Source: an uncultured Pseudomonadota bacterium
Lineage (GTDB): Bacteria; Pseudomonadota; Gammaproteobacteria; Steroidobacterales; Steroidobacteraceae
Assembly: GCA_903828595.1 (NCBI GenBank)
Contig: CAIKMS010000026.1
Span: forward strand, 1 to 64,000
Direction of reading: 5' to 3'
Length of the DNA stretch: 64,000 bases
The notes below the pieces were generated by a model. It ran no database searches. It was not told the DNA's origin and saw nothing but the letters and a program-made list of their open reading frames with translations. This document shows, in pieces, positions 42,992 through 51,595 of the stretch (positions are counted from its first letter, which is position 1; the number at the start of each line of letters is the position of its first letter). The translations under genes were made by a program, and so were the position numbers.

Positions 42992-44290
42992 ATGCTGGTG
43001 CATCGAGCGAGGGGCATCCTGCTGGCCTTGTTGTGGGCGATGCTCAGCACGACCGGGCAGGCTCAGACGCTGGGTGAGGCGACGCTCTGCGATGAGTCTA
43101 GCCTGGTAGCCGATGTTTTTCGGTTGCTGGATGAGCGCTTACGCCTTATGCCGGGTGTAGCGGCTGCCAAATGGCAAACGCATGGTGCGATTAGCGATCC
43201 GGCGCGGGAGGCTGTGGTGATTGCAGCTGCCGGTAGCCGGGCACGGGCATTAGGCCTGAGTCCTGAACCGGTTGAGGATGTTTTTAAAGTTCAGATTCGC
43301 CTGGCAGTCGAGTTACAGACTCGGCTGACCGCGCACTGGGTGCAAGACGGCTATGAGTATCCCGGCGTAGTTCCCGATTTAGCTAAAGATCTGCGACCCC
43401 GGTTAGATGCGCTGACCGAAGAAATACTGACATCGTTGTATCTAGCCACCCCCGGTCTGGCGGCACTTCCCAGCGAGGAGCTTGATCGGTTGGCCCTACG
43501 CGGACTTCCGGTTGAACGATGGGCAGACGCAGATCGTAAAACGATGGTTGACGCTCTGCGACGTTTAGCACTGGTGGAGCACGGCTCGTGGTCACGGGCT
43601 CGGGCCGTGGGAATTTTGCGCGTGGGCACGCCCGGTGACTACGCGCCATTCAGCGCGATCCACGCAGGATATTTGCTGGGTTCTGACGTCGAGTTAGTGC
43701 AGGCGCTGGCCCGTCAGCTTGGCGTACGTGTCGTGTTTATTCGCTCATCCTGGAAAACCCTTTTGCGGGATTTATCCGAGGATCAGTTTGATCTTGCCGT
43801 AGGCGGCATTTCGCTAACACCGGTGCGATTGGCTATCGCCGAAGGCTCCATCCCATTGGCACATAGTGGAAAAACCGCGCTTGGGCGTTGTGCTGATCGA
43901 AACAAATTATCTACGTTGGCGGCAATAGACCGTCCTTTGGTTGTGGTGGTGGAGAACCCTGGTGGAACCAATGAAGCGTTTGCCCGTGGTCATTTGACCC
44001 ACGCTCAGTTGCGCGTGCACGGCGATAACGTGACCGTATTCAACGAGATCATGGAACACCGTGCGGATGTCATGTTCACGGACGAAACGGAGGTGGATTT
44101 GCAGACCCGGCGCCAGCCTTCGTTATGTCGATTGACCCTGAAGGCATTTGAGATGGCCGACAAGGGCTTTCTTTGGATGGCATCGGGGGGGTGGGCGCCT
44201 CTGGTCAATCCCTGGCTGAAAGCGCAACAGCAGCAAGGCGTTCCGGAGCGGCTCCTGCAGCGATCCGTAGAAGCTTTCGCTGGATTTTAG
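42992..44290 (+). CDS. Exported chorismate mutase (AroQ gamma) fused to cyclohexadienyl dehydratase (PheC-like)
   Basis: A 432-residue exported bifunctional enzyme. Residues 1-24 form a signal peptide (cleaved after GQAQ). Residues about 25-165 are a gamma-class chorismate mutase: LLDERLRLMPGVAAAKW, then DPAREAVV, then VFKVQIRLAVELQ, which carry the expected Arg, Lys, Glu and Gln positions. Residues about 205-430 match the periplasmic cyclohexadienyl/arogenate dehydratase PheC: LRVGTPGDYAPFS, NPGGTNEAFARGHL, VHGDNVTVFNEI, and a TDETEVDLQ acid segment. Together they would turn chorismate to prephenate and then to phenylpyruvate in the periplasm. Frame is open from a TTG at 42977, but ATG 42992 gives a clean signal peptide. 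Confidence 0.85.
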   Translation: MLVHRARGILLALLWAMLSTTGQAQTLGEATLCDESSLVADVFRLLDERLRLMPGVAAAKWQTHGAISDPAREAVVIAAAGSRARALGLSPEPVEDVFKVQIRLAVELQTRLTAHWVQDGYEYPGVVPDLAKDLRPRLDALTEEILTSLYLATPGLAALPSEELDRLALRGLPVERWADADRKTMVDALRRLALVEHGSWSRARAVGILRVGTPGDYAPFSAIHAGYLLGSDVELVQALARQLGVRVVFIRSSWKTLLRDLSEDQFDLAVGGISLTPVRLAIAEGSIPLAHSGKTALGRCADRNKLSTLAAIDRPLVVVVENPGGTNEAFARGHLTHAQLRVHGDNVTVFNEIMEHRADVMFTDETEVDLQTRRQPSLCRLTLKAFEMADKGFLWMASGGWAPLVNPWLKAQQQQGVPERLLQRSVEAFAGF

Positions 44291-44485
44291 CGGTCGTTCT
44301 GGGGGTCCCGGATCCTGGATGGGCGGATTTACTCTTTAAAGTCCTGTACAAAGCCCGGTGATGTCGCCTTAAACTCTCTGCAATACGAGGCTTGGGCTTT
44401 GCATTGCATGTCAGCGTAACCATTCTGCTGTAGGCTATGACTCATTAAGCCTGCTGAGTGTGGCTGTAAATTGCGGAGGAACTAC

Positions 44486-44956
44486 ATGATTCGGTTTAAT
44501 CTCAATGGCCAGTCGGTCTCCATCGATGCCGATCCTGATATGCCTTTACTCTGGGCTCTACGCGAAGATCTCGAACTGACTGGCACTAAATTTGGGTGCG
44601 GTGCAGCGCTGTGTGGTGCGTGTACGGTGCACCTTGACGGGAAGGCAATCCGTTCCTGTTCAACCCCACTTTCCCTGGTGGAGGGTAAGCATGTGACCAC
44701 GATCGAAGCCGTTTCGGCCGAACGCGTGGGCGCGGCGGTTCAAGCCGCGTGGGTGGCCCACGATGTGCCGCAATGTGGATACTGCCAGTCCGGTCAAATC
44801 ATGAGTGCGGTCGCTTTGCTGGCGCAGAAACCGAAGCCGACCGATGCGGATATTGATTCGGCCATGAGCGGCAACATTTGCCGCTGCGGTACCTATAACC
44901 AAATCCGCGCAGCGATCAAGGACGCCGCCACCACGCTGAGCGGAGGAGCACGTTAA
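44486..44956 (+). CDS. iorA: [2Fe-2S] subunit of an isoquinoline 1-oxidoreductase-type molybdenum hydroxylase
   Basis: A 156-residue iron-sulfur subunit. The plant-type cluster is held by [15 protein letters not shown] and the Cys of RSCSTP; the second cluster by CGYCQSGQ and ICRCGTY near the C-terminus. It transfers electrons from the molybdenum subunit encoded next. The start at ATG 44486 follows GGAGGA and gives the family's normal N-terminus; the frame is open 15 bases further upstream. It overlaps iorB by one base. It has no signal of its own and may be exported by piggyback with the Tat-bearing partner. Confidence 0.92.
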   Translation: MIRFNLNGQSVSIDADPDMPLLWALREDLELTGTKFGCGAALCGACTVHLDGKAIRSCSTPLSLVEGKHVTTIEAVSAERVGAAVQAAWVAHDVPQCGYCQSGQIMSAVALLAQKPKPTDADIDSAMSGNICRCGTYNQIRAAIKDAATTLSGGAR

Positions 44957-47130
44957 TGCCTTCTGTAACCTCTTCTGTCGAAAACTCAGTGACTGATGCT
45001 AGTCGCCGTGACTTTTTAAAAGGCAGCATTGCCGGCGCCTTGGTGATTGGAATCAGCCTGAGTACCGGGACTCGGCACGCACTGGCCTCGGCGCAGAGTG
45101 CTGCCTTTACGCCCAATGCGTTTTTGCGTATCTCCGAGGATAACGTCATTACGGTGATCAGCGGGACAGTCGAAATGGGCCAAGGCGTGCTGACGGCTAT
45201 TCCCATGCTGGTGGCTGAAGAGTTGGATGCTGACTGGAGTCGTATTCGCTTTGAGCAGGCACCGACGGCTGCGGTGTACAACAACCCGGCGTTTGGCATG
45301 CAGGCAACCGGTGGCAGCACCACCGTGCGTGCTTTTTGGGCGCCGATGCGCAAGGCCGGCGCCACCGCGCGTCACATGTTAGTTGCGGCTGCTGCGCAGC
45401 AGTGGCAGGTACCGGTTTCCAGCCTGACCACGGCCAATGGCTTCGTTGTGGCCAGTGACGGCCGTAAAGCCTCCTATGGTTCTTTAGTAGCACTGGCTGC
45501 TCAACAGCCGGTACCGACCGATCCGGCGCTCAAAGATCCGAAAGACTTTAAGATATTGGGTAAAGCGCTCAAGCGCCTGGATACCCCGGCTAAGACGAAT
45601 GGCTCAGCTAAGTTTGGACTGGATGCGCCCAAGCTGCCGGGCATGGTGGTGGCCGTGATGGCGCGAGCGCCATTGCCCGGCGCTAAACCGCGTTCGGTGG
45701 ACAGCGCTAAGGCGCTCGCCGTGAAGGGTGTGGTTCAGGTTTTAACCATCCCGAACGGAATAGCCGTACTGGCCACCGGCTACTGGGCTGCAAAGACGGG
45801 TCGCGATCAGTTGGTGATCGATTGGGACATGGGTGAACACGCAGGTTTATCATCGGAAAAAATCAGCGAGTTGCTTGAAGCTAAGGCCCAGATGGCTCAA
45901 ACGGCGGGCGTGGTAGCGCTGGAAACAGGAGACATCGCGAATGCTTCAGGTAAAAATCTAGAGGCCACTTACCAGGCACCGTATCTGGCTCATGCCACCA
46001 TGGAGCCATTGAACTGTACCGCTTGGCTTAAGCCCGACAGTTTAGAGTTGTGGACGGGTACGCAAGGCCAGGGGCCACTGCAAAATATCTTAAGTTCCAT
46101 CACTAAAGTCGCACCGGAAAATATCAAGATCAATGTCTTCCTTCTCGGTGGTGGCTTTGGTCGCCGTATCGCGCCAGACTTCGCCATTGATGCCACGGTT
46201 CTAAGCATGGTGTCAGGCAAGCCGGTCAAGCTCATTTTTAGTCGCGAAGATGATATGGCTGCCGGCTTCTACCGGCCGGCATCAGTAACCCGATTGAGCG
46301 CATCGCTGGATGCGCAGGGTCGACCGGTTAAGCTGAATGTAGGAGTCGGTACCCCATCAATTGCCGTGGCCTCGGGTTTTATTCCTCTGCCACCGAGTGG
46401 CTTGGATGGCCAGGCGATGGAGGGTATCGCGGATCATCCGTACGACATTCCTAATCAGCGAATTGCCTACGGCCGTGCGGAGCCCGGACCTCAGGTCTGG
46501 TTCTGGCGTTCCGTGGGGCACTCCCAGAACATTTTCTTCATGGAAAGTTTTATGGATGAACTGGCCCATGCAGCCGGTCAGGATCCATATCACTATAGAC
46601 ACGGCTTGCTGGGGCACCAGCCGCGCTACAAGGCCGTTCTAGAGGCTGCAGCTGAGAAAGCCGGTTGGGGTAAGCCGTTGCCCAAGGGCGTCTTTCGCGG
46701 TATCGCGGTAGGGCAGAGCTTTGGTTCTTACGTAGCCGAAGTGGCTGAAGTCTCAGTCGATGCCGAAGGCCAGCCGAAGGTGCATCGCGTGGTGGCTGCC
46801 GTTGATTGCGGCATGACCGTCAATCCGGAAATTATTCGTCGTCAAATTGAAGGGGCTATCGTTTACGGCTTGTCTGCCGCGCTGTACGGCCGGATTTCGT
46901 ACAAGGATGGTCGTGTCGAGCAGGGCAACTTCAACGATTATCCGGTCCTACGTATGAATGCTATGCCGAAAGTGGAGGTGCATATTTTGCCTAGCACTGA
47001 AGCGCCTGGCGGCATTGGTGAACCGGGATTGCCGCCCCTGGCCCCGGCTTTGGCAAATGCTATTTACGCAGCGACAGGCAAGCGGGTTCGCCAGCTGCCC
47101 ATTGATCCTAACTTGTTGAAAAAAGCCTGA
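44956..47130 (+). CDS. iorB: Molybdopterin-binding subunit of an isoquinoline 1-oxidoreductase-type hydroxylase
   Basis: A 724-residue catalytic subunit of the xanthine oxidase family. A Tat signal (SRRDFLKGSIAGALVIG, residues about 16-32) shows export to the periplasm after cofactor loading. The molybdopterin-contact loop is LLGGGFGRRIAPDF, and the active-site glutamate of the family lies in GGIGEPGLPPLAPAL near the C-terminus. The family hydroxylates N-heterocycles or oxidises aldehydes; the true substrate is not clear. A dedicated cytochrome c electron acceptor, often found with periplasmic members, is not adjacent. A hairpin follows the stop. Confidence 0.92.
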   Translation: MPSVTSSVENSVTDASRRDFLKGSIAGALVIGISLSTGTRHALASAQSAAFTPNAFLRISEDNVITVISGTVEMGQGVLTAIPMLVAEELDADWSRIRFEQAPTAAVYNNPAFGMQATGGSTTVRAFWAPMRKAGATARHMLVAAAAQQWQVPVSSLTTANGFVVASDGRKASYGSLVALAAQQPVPTDPALKDPKDFKILGKALKRLDTPAKTNGSAKFGLDAPKLPGMVVAVMARAPLPGAKPRSVDSAKALAVKGVVQVLTIPNGIAVLATGYWAAKTGRDQLVIDWDMGEHAGLSSEKISELLEAKAQMAQTAGVVALETGDIANASGKNLEATYQAPYLAHATMEPLNCTAWLKPDSLELWTGTQGQGPLQNILSSITKVAPENIKINVFLLGGGFGRRIAPDFAIDATVLSMVSGKPVKLIFSREDDMAAGFYRPASVTRLSASLDAQGRPVKLNVGVGTPSIAVASGFIPLPPSGLDGQAMEGIADHPYDIPNQRIAYGRAEPGPQVWFWRSVGHSQNIFFMESFMDELAHAAGQDPYHYRHGLLGHQPRYKAVLEAAAEKAGWGKPLPKGVFRGIAVGQSFGSYVAEVAEVSVDAEGQPKVHRVVAAVDCGMTVNPEIIRRQIEGAIVYGLSAALYGRISYKDGRVEQGNFNDYPVLRMNAMPKVEVHILPSTEAPGGIGEPGLPPLAPALANAIYAATGKRVRQLPIDPNLLKKA

Positions 47131-47163
47131 GGGCCAGCGTTTTAAGAACTTGCCCAATTTCTT

Positions 47164-47197
47164 TCACAGCGCAACAGCATAGTCCGTTGCGCTGTGA
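47164..47197. terminator. Hairpin between convergent iorB and GMC genes
   Basis: TCACAGCGCAAC and GTTGCGCTGTGA form a perfect 12-base stem around a 10-base loop, between two converging genes. There is no strong T-run on either side, so it may stabilise transcript ends or act as a weak bidirectional terminator. Confidence 0.6.
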
Positions 47198-47206
47198 GGG
47201 ATTGCC

Positions 47207-48871
47207 TTAGGCCACGTCTTCCAGCAACATCTGCGCACCTTTTTCCGCCACCAGAATGGTAGGGGCGTTGGTGTTGCCTGACGTAACCGTTGGAAAGACG
47301 GACGCATCAATGATGCGCAGCCCTTCAATTCCGTGTACGCGCAGTCTCTGGTCTACGACTGATGTCAGGGGATCTGGTCCCATCTTGCAGGTGCAGGTTG
47401 GGTGATAGACGGTGCTAGCCCGTGCACGAAAGTCCTCCAGCAGTTCCTCGTCACTTTGCTTCTCGCTGCCTGGGAGTATCTCGCCGTTAATAATTTCAGC
47501 CAGCGGCTGCGCGTTGGCGAGCTGTCGCAACAGTTTGATGCCGGCCATCACATCGGCGATGTCTTTGTCCGTCGATAGTGAGTTCGGGTATATCGCTGGT
47601 GCGACCCAAGGGTCTGCTGATTGGATTTCCAAATGTCCCCGACTAGTTGGACGGCAAGCGTTGAACGAGAGCAGAAAGGCCGCGAACGGATCCGGGTTCA
47701 TTAGCTTGCGGCCTAGGCCTAAGCTGGTTGTGTAGCTGGCTGGATTGAAATAAAGCTGCAGATTGGGCGTTGGTTGATTGGCATCACTGCGTATAAAACC
47801 GCCACCTTGGTTGACACTCATGGACAGAGGTCCAGTGCGCGTCAACACGTAACGAATACCGGCTTTTAATTTGCCTAACCATGAGGCCAGCTCGTTATTC
47901 AGTGTGGGAACCTTGGATCGATAGAAATACGAGATACTTAAGTGGTCCTGAAGGTTGCGCCCTACCGCGGGTGCGTTCAAGACGACGGGAATCTGGTGCT
48001 TTTCCAGTAGTTCTTTAGGACCTATACCGGAGAGCTGCAGTAATTGAGGTGAGTTAATTGCACCCCCTGACAGCACGACACTGCGTGTCGCTCGGACTTC
48101 GATCTGCGCCCCGGCTGCGTCACGATAAATAACTCCCACCACACGCTGCCCTTCAAAAGTCAGGCGCGTCACCCGAACCTTGGTGCGCAGGGTAAGGTTG
48201 GGTCGGCTGAGTGCCGGGCGCAGATAACGAATGGAGGTCGATTCGCGAAAGCCATGCCGCGTCAGAATGCGATAGATTCCGACACCTTCAGGGTGTGCGC
48301 CGTTAAAGTCTTTCGTGAATTTGTAGCCGAGTAGGTCGCAGGCTTGGAGGTAGCGTTTGCACAGAGGATGAGCCATTTCCGACACGTCTGTGACGTGCAG
48401 TTTACCGGTGCTGTGACCATCGACCGTGCCGCTGTCTTCGATTCGCGAGAATATCGGTTTGATGCTGTTCCAATCCCAACCGGCGTTACCTTCAGCCGCC
48501 CAGTCATCGTAATCGTTGGGCAGTCCACGCATATAGACCAAGGCATTGATGGACCCGGAGCCACCCATGACCTTGCCGCGCGGCCAGAAGGCGCTGCGGT
48601 TATTGAGACCGGCATCAGGCTGGGCCTCGTACATCCAATTGACCTTAGGGTCCGTGAACGTTCGTCCGTAACCAATCGGGACACGGATCCAGAAGGTACG
48701 ATCCGTGCCGCCGGCTTCCAGGACTAATACTCTATGTTGAGTATTCTCCGTCAAGCGATTCGCGACTACGCAGCCTGCCGAGCCAGCGCCCACCACGATG
48801 TAATCAAACGTCTCCATGCGCCCGCCTTTCATGCCGTGCGCCGACGGGCTAGCCCCGACCGGCGCGCTCAA
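47207..48871 (-). CDS. GMC family FAD oxidoreductase (alcohol/choline dehydrogenase-like)
   Basis: A 554-residue flavoenzyme (536 if started at the ATG at 48817, where METFDYIVVG begins). The FAD loop is IVVGAGSAGCVVANRL. The GMC signature region is GKVMGGSGSINALVYMRG, and the second signature SGGAINSPQLLQLSGIG follows. The catalytic His is in YHPTCTCKMG and the partner Asn in SGNTNAPTILVAEKG. Members include choline dehydrogenase and aliphatic alcohol dehydrogenases; the sequence alone does not tell which. It ends a four-gene unit with a dehydratase, an aldehyde dehydrogenase and an MFS permease, which suggests oxidation of an alcohol or sugar-type substrate rather than choline. Confidence 0.88.
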   Translation of the reverse strand: MSAPVGASPSAHGMKGGRMETFDYIVVGAGSAGCVVANRLTENTQHRVLVLEAGGTDRTFWIRVPIGYGRTFTDPKVNWMYEAQPDAGLNNRSAFWPRGKVMGGSGSINALVYMRGLPNDYDDWAAEGNAGWDWNSIKPIFSRIEDSGTVDGHSTGKLHVTDVSEMAHPLCKRYLQACDLLGYKFTKDFNGAHPEGVGIYRILTRHGFRESTSIRYLRPALSRPNLTLRTKVRVTRLTFEGQRVVGVIYRDAAGAQIEVRATRSVVLSGGAINSPQLLQLSGIGPKELLEKHQIPVVLNAPAVGRNLQDHLSISYFYRSKVPTLNNELASWLGKLKAGIRYVLTRTGPLSMSVNQGGGFIRSDANQPTPNLQLYFNPASYTTSLGLGRKLMNPDPFAAFLLSFNACRPTSRGHLEIQSADPWVAPAIYPNSLSTDKDIADVMAGIKLLRQLANAQPLAEIINGEILPGSEKQSDEELLEDFRARASTVYHPTCTCKMGPDPLTSVVDQRLRVHGIEGLRIIDASVFPTVTSGNTNAPTILVAEKGAQMLLEDVA

Positions 48872-48874
48872 ATC

Positions 48875-50062
48875 TTAGACCACCGGATCCTGCGTCATCT
48901 CCAGATGCAGAGCGCTGTCGGTATACGGGTAGTTGGCGATGAACTCTTCGTTGAGCTCAACTCCCAGCCCGGGATCCTTAGGAGGAATCACATACCCCTC
49001 TTGCCATTGAATAGGCTTTTTCAGGATATCGGCATGGAACCCACCCCACGTCTCGATGCCCTCCAGAATCAGGAAGTTCGGCGTGCTGGTTGCCAGTTGG
49101 ATATTGGCGGCGCCAACGACTGGGCCACAATACAGATGTGGTGCGATCTGTACGTGATAGACCTCAGCCATACCGGCGATCTTTTTGGCTTCTAAGATAC
49201 CGCCGACTCGGCCCAGGTTCATTTGCAGAATGGCTGCCGCTCCCGCATTCAGGAGACGAGCGAAGTCATACTTAGTTGTTAAGCGCTCACCCGTGGCGAT
49301 CGGGATGCTGGTGCCGCGGGCGACGCGAGCCGTTTCTTCTGGCGCATCCGGTGGAACGGGCTCCTCAAACCACAACGGATCGTAGGGTTCCATGCGCTTA
49401 GCCAGACGAATGGCTCCGGCCGCCGTCATCTGTCCATGCGTGCCAAATAGCAGATCAGCCTTGGTACCCACGGCTTCACGCAGCAGCTTGCAGAAGCGCT
49501 CGGAGCGCTCCAAAGCCTCTAGATTCAGCTGTCGGCCATCGAATGCGGTATACGGTCCGGCTGGGTCAAACTTCAGCGCCGTGAAGCCCTGCGCTAAGTA
49601 CTCAGCCGCACGTACGGCGGACAGTTCGGGGTCGGCGTAGACGTCTGTCTTGTCACCAGGCCGCGGATAGATATAGGTGTAGGAGCGCAGCTTCTCGTGT
49701 ACCTGACCACCCAGTAGCTTATAGACCGGCTGATTGGCTTCTTTACCTACAATATCCCAGCAGGCCATCTCCAGAGCGCTTAAGACGCCCATGAGCGAGA
49801 GATCCGGATGTTGAGTAAAGCCGGCGGAGTAGACTCGGCGCCACATTTTTTCAATGTCATGCGGATCTTCGCCGAGCATGTAGCGCCCAAACACGTCCTC
49901 TATCATCTGCGTGACAACGGAGGGATGGAACGGTAAGCAATAGGCTTCACCGATACCACTTACCCCGCCGTCCGTCGTGATTTTGACGAACACAAAATAA
50001 CGCCCGCCAAAATGCGGTGGTGGGTTACCCACTACAAAAGTCTTGATGTCTTTAAGTTTCAT
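48875..50062 (-). CDS. Enolase-superfamily (mandelate racemase/muconate lactonizing) dehydratase-like enzyme
   Basis: A 395-residue protein of the acid-sugar dehydratase branch. The capping domain is at the N-terminus, followed by the barrel. Metal ligands at the second and third positions are the Glu of WFEEPVPP and the Glu of IATGERL; the catalytic His-type segment is IAPHLYCGP. At the first position, where galactonate and mannonate dehydratases have Asp two residues before a histidine (DxH), this protein has FGTHGQ: glycine replaces Asp. I recall the GTHGQ form from other family members, so it is likely a subgroup trait rather than damage. Reaction unknown; probably acid-sugar dehydration or a related lyase reaction. 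Confidence 0.8.
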   Translation of the reverse strand: MKLKDIKTFVVGNPPPHFGGRYFVFVKITTDGGVSGIGEAYCLPFHPSVVTQMIEDVFGRYMLGEDPHDIEKMWRRVYSAGFTQHPDLSLMGVLSALEMACWDIVGKEANQPVYKLLGGQVHEKLRSYTYIYPRPGDKTDVYADPELSAVRAAEYLAQGFTALKFDPAGPYTAFDGRQLNLEALERSERFCKLLREAVGTKADLLFGTHGQMTAAGAIRLAKRMEPYDPLWFEEPVPPDAPEETARVARGTSIPIATGERLTTKYDFARLLNAGAAAILQMNLGRVGGILEAKKIAGMAEVYHVQIAPHLYCGPVVGAANIQLATSTPNFLILEGIETWGGFHADILKKPIQWQEGYVIPPKDPGLGVELNEEFIANYPYTDSALHLEMTQDPVV

Positions 50063-50080
50063 GCGCCTGCTCGATACGGG

Positions 50081-51514
50081 TTAGGCCGGATAAAAACCGT
50101 TGATTGATTTGAGTTCCAAAAACTCCAGCAAACCGTGCTTGCCCCACTCGCGGCCGTTACCGGATTGCTTGTAACCACCAAAGGGTGATTCGTAGTCCTG
50201 CGGCGCACCGTTGAGATAAACGCTGCCGGCACGCAATTTGCGCGCGACGAATTTGCCTTTCGCGTCGTCGCCCGTCTGCACGTAGGCGGCAAGCCCGTAG
50301 ACCGTATCGTTGGCAATTCGGATGGCGTCATCCATATCCTTGAATGGAATCATGCACAGCACCGGCCCGAAGATTTCTTCGCGCTCAATGCGCATGCCAG
50401 GTTTTACATTGGCAAAAATCGTTGGGCGCACGTAGTAACCATTGGCCAGTCCATCAGGGCGACCGGGGCCGCCTAAGACCACGGTGGCGCCTTCCTCAGC
50501 ACCGAGCTTGATGTAGCTCTGGATTTTTTCCCACTGAGCTTTAGAGACTACCGGTCCGATGTGGTTACCGTGTTGAGTAGGGTCACCTACCTGAACTTTG
50601 GCGCCCGCTTCCACAGCCAGTTGAACCGCTTGCTCGTAGACTGAGGCCTCAACCAGCATACGGGTGGGGGCGTTGCAGGACTGACCGGAGTTGTTGAACA
50701 CGTGCATGACGCCGCGCTTAATCGCTTTGGGTAGGTCGGCATCGGCGAAAACGATGTTCGGTGATTTACCGCCTAACTCCTGCGAGACGCGCTTGATCGT
50801 ATCAGCCGCCGCTTTGGCAATCTGGATGCCGGCGCGAGTCGAGCCGGTAAATGACACTAAGTCCACATCCGGGTGCGAGGACAACGGTGCGCCCACGTCA
50901 GGGCCGGTACCGTGCACCATGTTAAAGACACCCGCCGGATAACCTGCCTCGTGGATAAACTCGGCCATTAGCTGTGCCGACAACGGTGATAGTTCGCTGG
51001 GCTTTAAGACCATGGTGCACCCGGCGGCCAGCGCTGGAGCAATCTTCGCTGCTAACTGGTTCATCGGCCAGTTCCATGGCGTGATGAGTGCGCACACCCC
51101 GGCGGCCTCGCGTACCAGATTAGCGCGACTGCCTGAGCGGCTCTCCCAGTCGAGCTCACGGGCCGCAGCAATGGTGGCTTTGATATGGCCGGGACCACAG
51201 GCTGCTTGTGAGTTACGCGATAAATCCGTGGGTGCACCCATTTCTGTGGTGATTGCCTGAACCAGCTCATCGTATCGACGCGTGAATACGGCATCGAGTT
51301 TTTCCAGCAAACTTACGCGCTCTTCCAGTGAAGTCGTGGAGTAGGCGTCAAAGGCTTCGCGGGCCGCTGCCACAGCCAGGTCAACGTCAGCCGGACCGCA
51401 CAGGGCAATCTGAGCCACAGCCGTTTCGGTTGCCGGGTTGATGACCGGCATCAGACCATGGGTGCCGACAGGTTCAACAAAATGGCCAGCGATATAGGGT
51501 TTTAGCGTATTCAT
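50081..51514 (-). CDS. NAD(P)-dependent aldehyde dehydrogenase
   Basis: A 477-residue ALDH superfamily enzyme. The nucleotide-binding segment is TPWNWPMNQLAAKIAPALAA followed by LKPSE; the Rossmann-loop FTGSTRAGIQIAKAA is intact. The general-base Glu is in QELGGKSPN and the nucleophile Cys in NSGQSCNAPTR. EEIFGPV and the closing PFGGYKQSGNGRE segment are typical. Frame is open from 51535, but ATG 51514 has a GAGG ribosome binding site. It belongs to the unit MFS-ALDH-dehydratase-GMC, and probably oxidises the aldehyde formed by the GMC enzyme. It is a paralogue of the ALDH at 60741. Confidence 0.92.
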   Translation of the reverse strand: MNTLKPYIAGHFVEPVGTHGLMPVINPATETAVAQIALCGPADVDLAVAAAREAFDAYSTTSLEERVSLLEKLDAVFTRRYDELVQAITTEMGAPTDLSRNSQAACGPGHIKATIAAARELDWESRSGSRANLVREAAGVCALITPWNWPMNQLAAKIAPALAAGCTMVLKPSELSPLSAQLMAEFIHEAGYPAGVFNMVHGTGPDVGAPLSSHPDVDLVSFTGSTRAGIQIAKAAADTIKRVSQELGGKSPNIVFADADLPKAIKRGVMHVFNNSGQSCNAPTRMLVEASVYEQAVQLAVEAGAKVQVGDPTQHGNHIGPVVSKAQWEKIQSYIKLGAEEGATVVLGGPGRPDGLANGYYVRPTIFANVKPGMRIEREEIFGPVLCMIPFKDMDDAIRIANDTVYGLAAYVQTGDDAKGKFVARKLRAGSVYLNGAPQDYESPFGGYKQSGNGREWGKHGLLEFLELKSINGFYPA

Positions 51515-51595
51515 CGTAAGGTCCTCAAGGTTCAAAATGGTGCTCGCTAAGGGGCGCTACGCGAGTCAAGTTAGCAATTAAAATCTTCAACCACC

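Noticed and set aside
48262-48727. Open frames of 127 and 140 codons on both strands inside the GMC gene
   Set aside because: The GMC frame has all family motifs; these alternatives have unnatural composition and no ribosome binding site.
47207-48871. Naming the GMC enzyme choline dehydrogenase (betA)
   Set aside because: It would suit the betaine theme, but the gene belongs to a separate unit with a sugar-acid type dehydratase, and no betI, betB or choline transporter is next to it.
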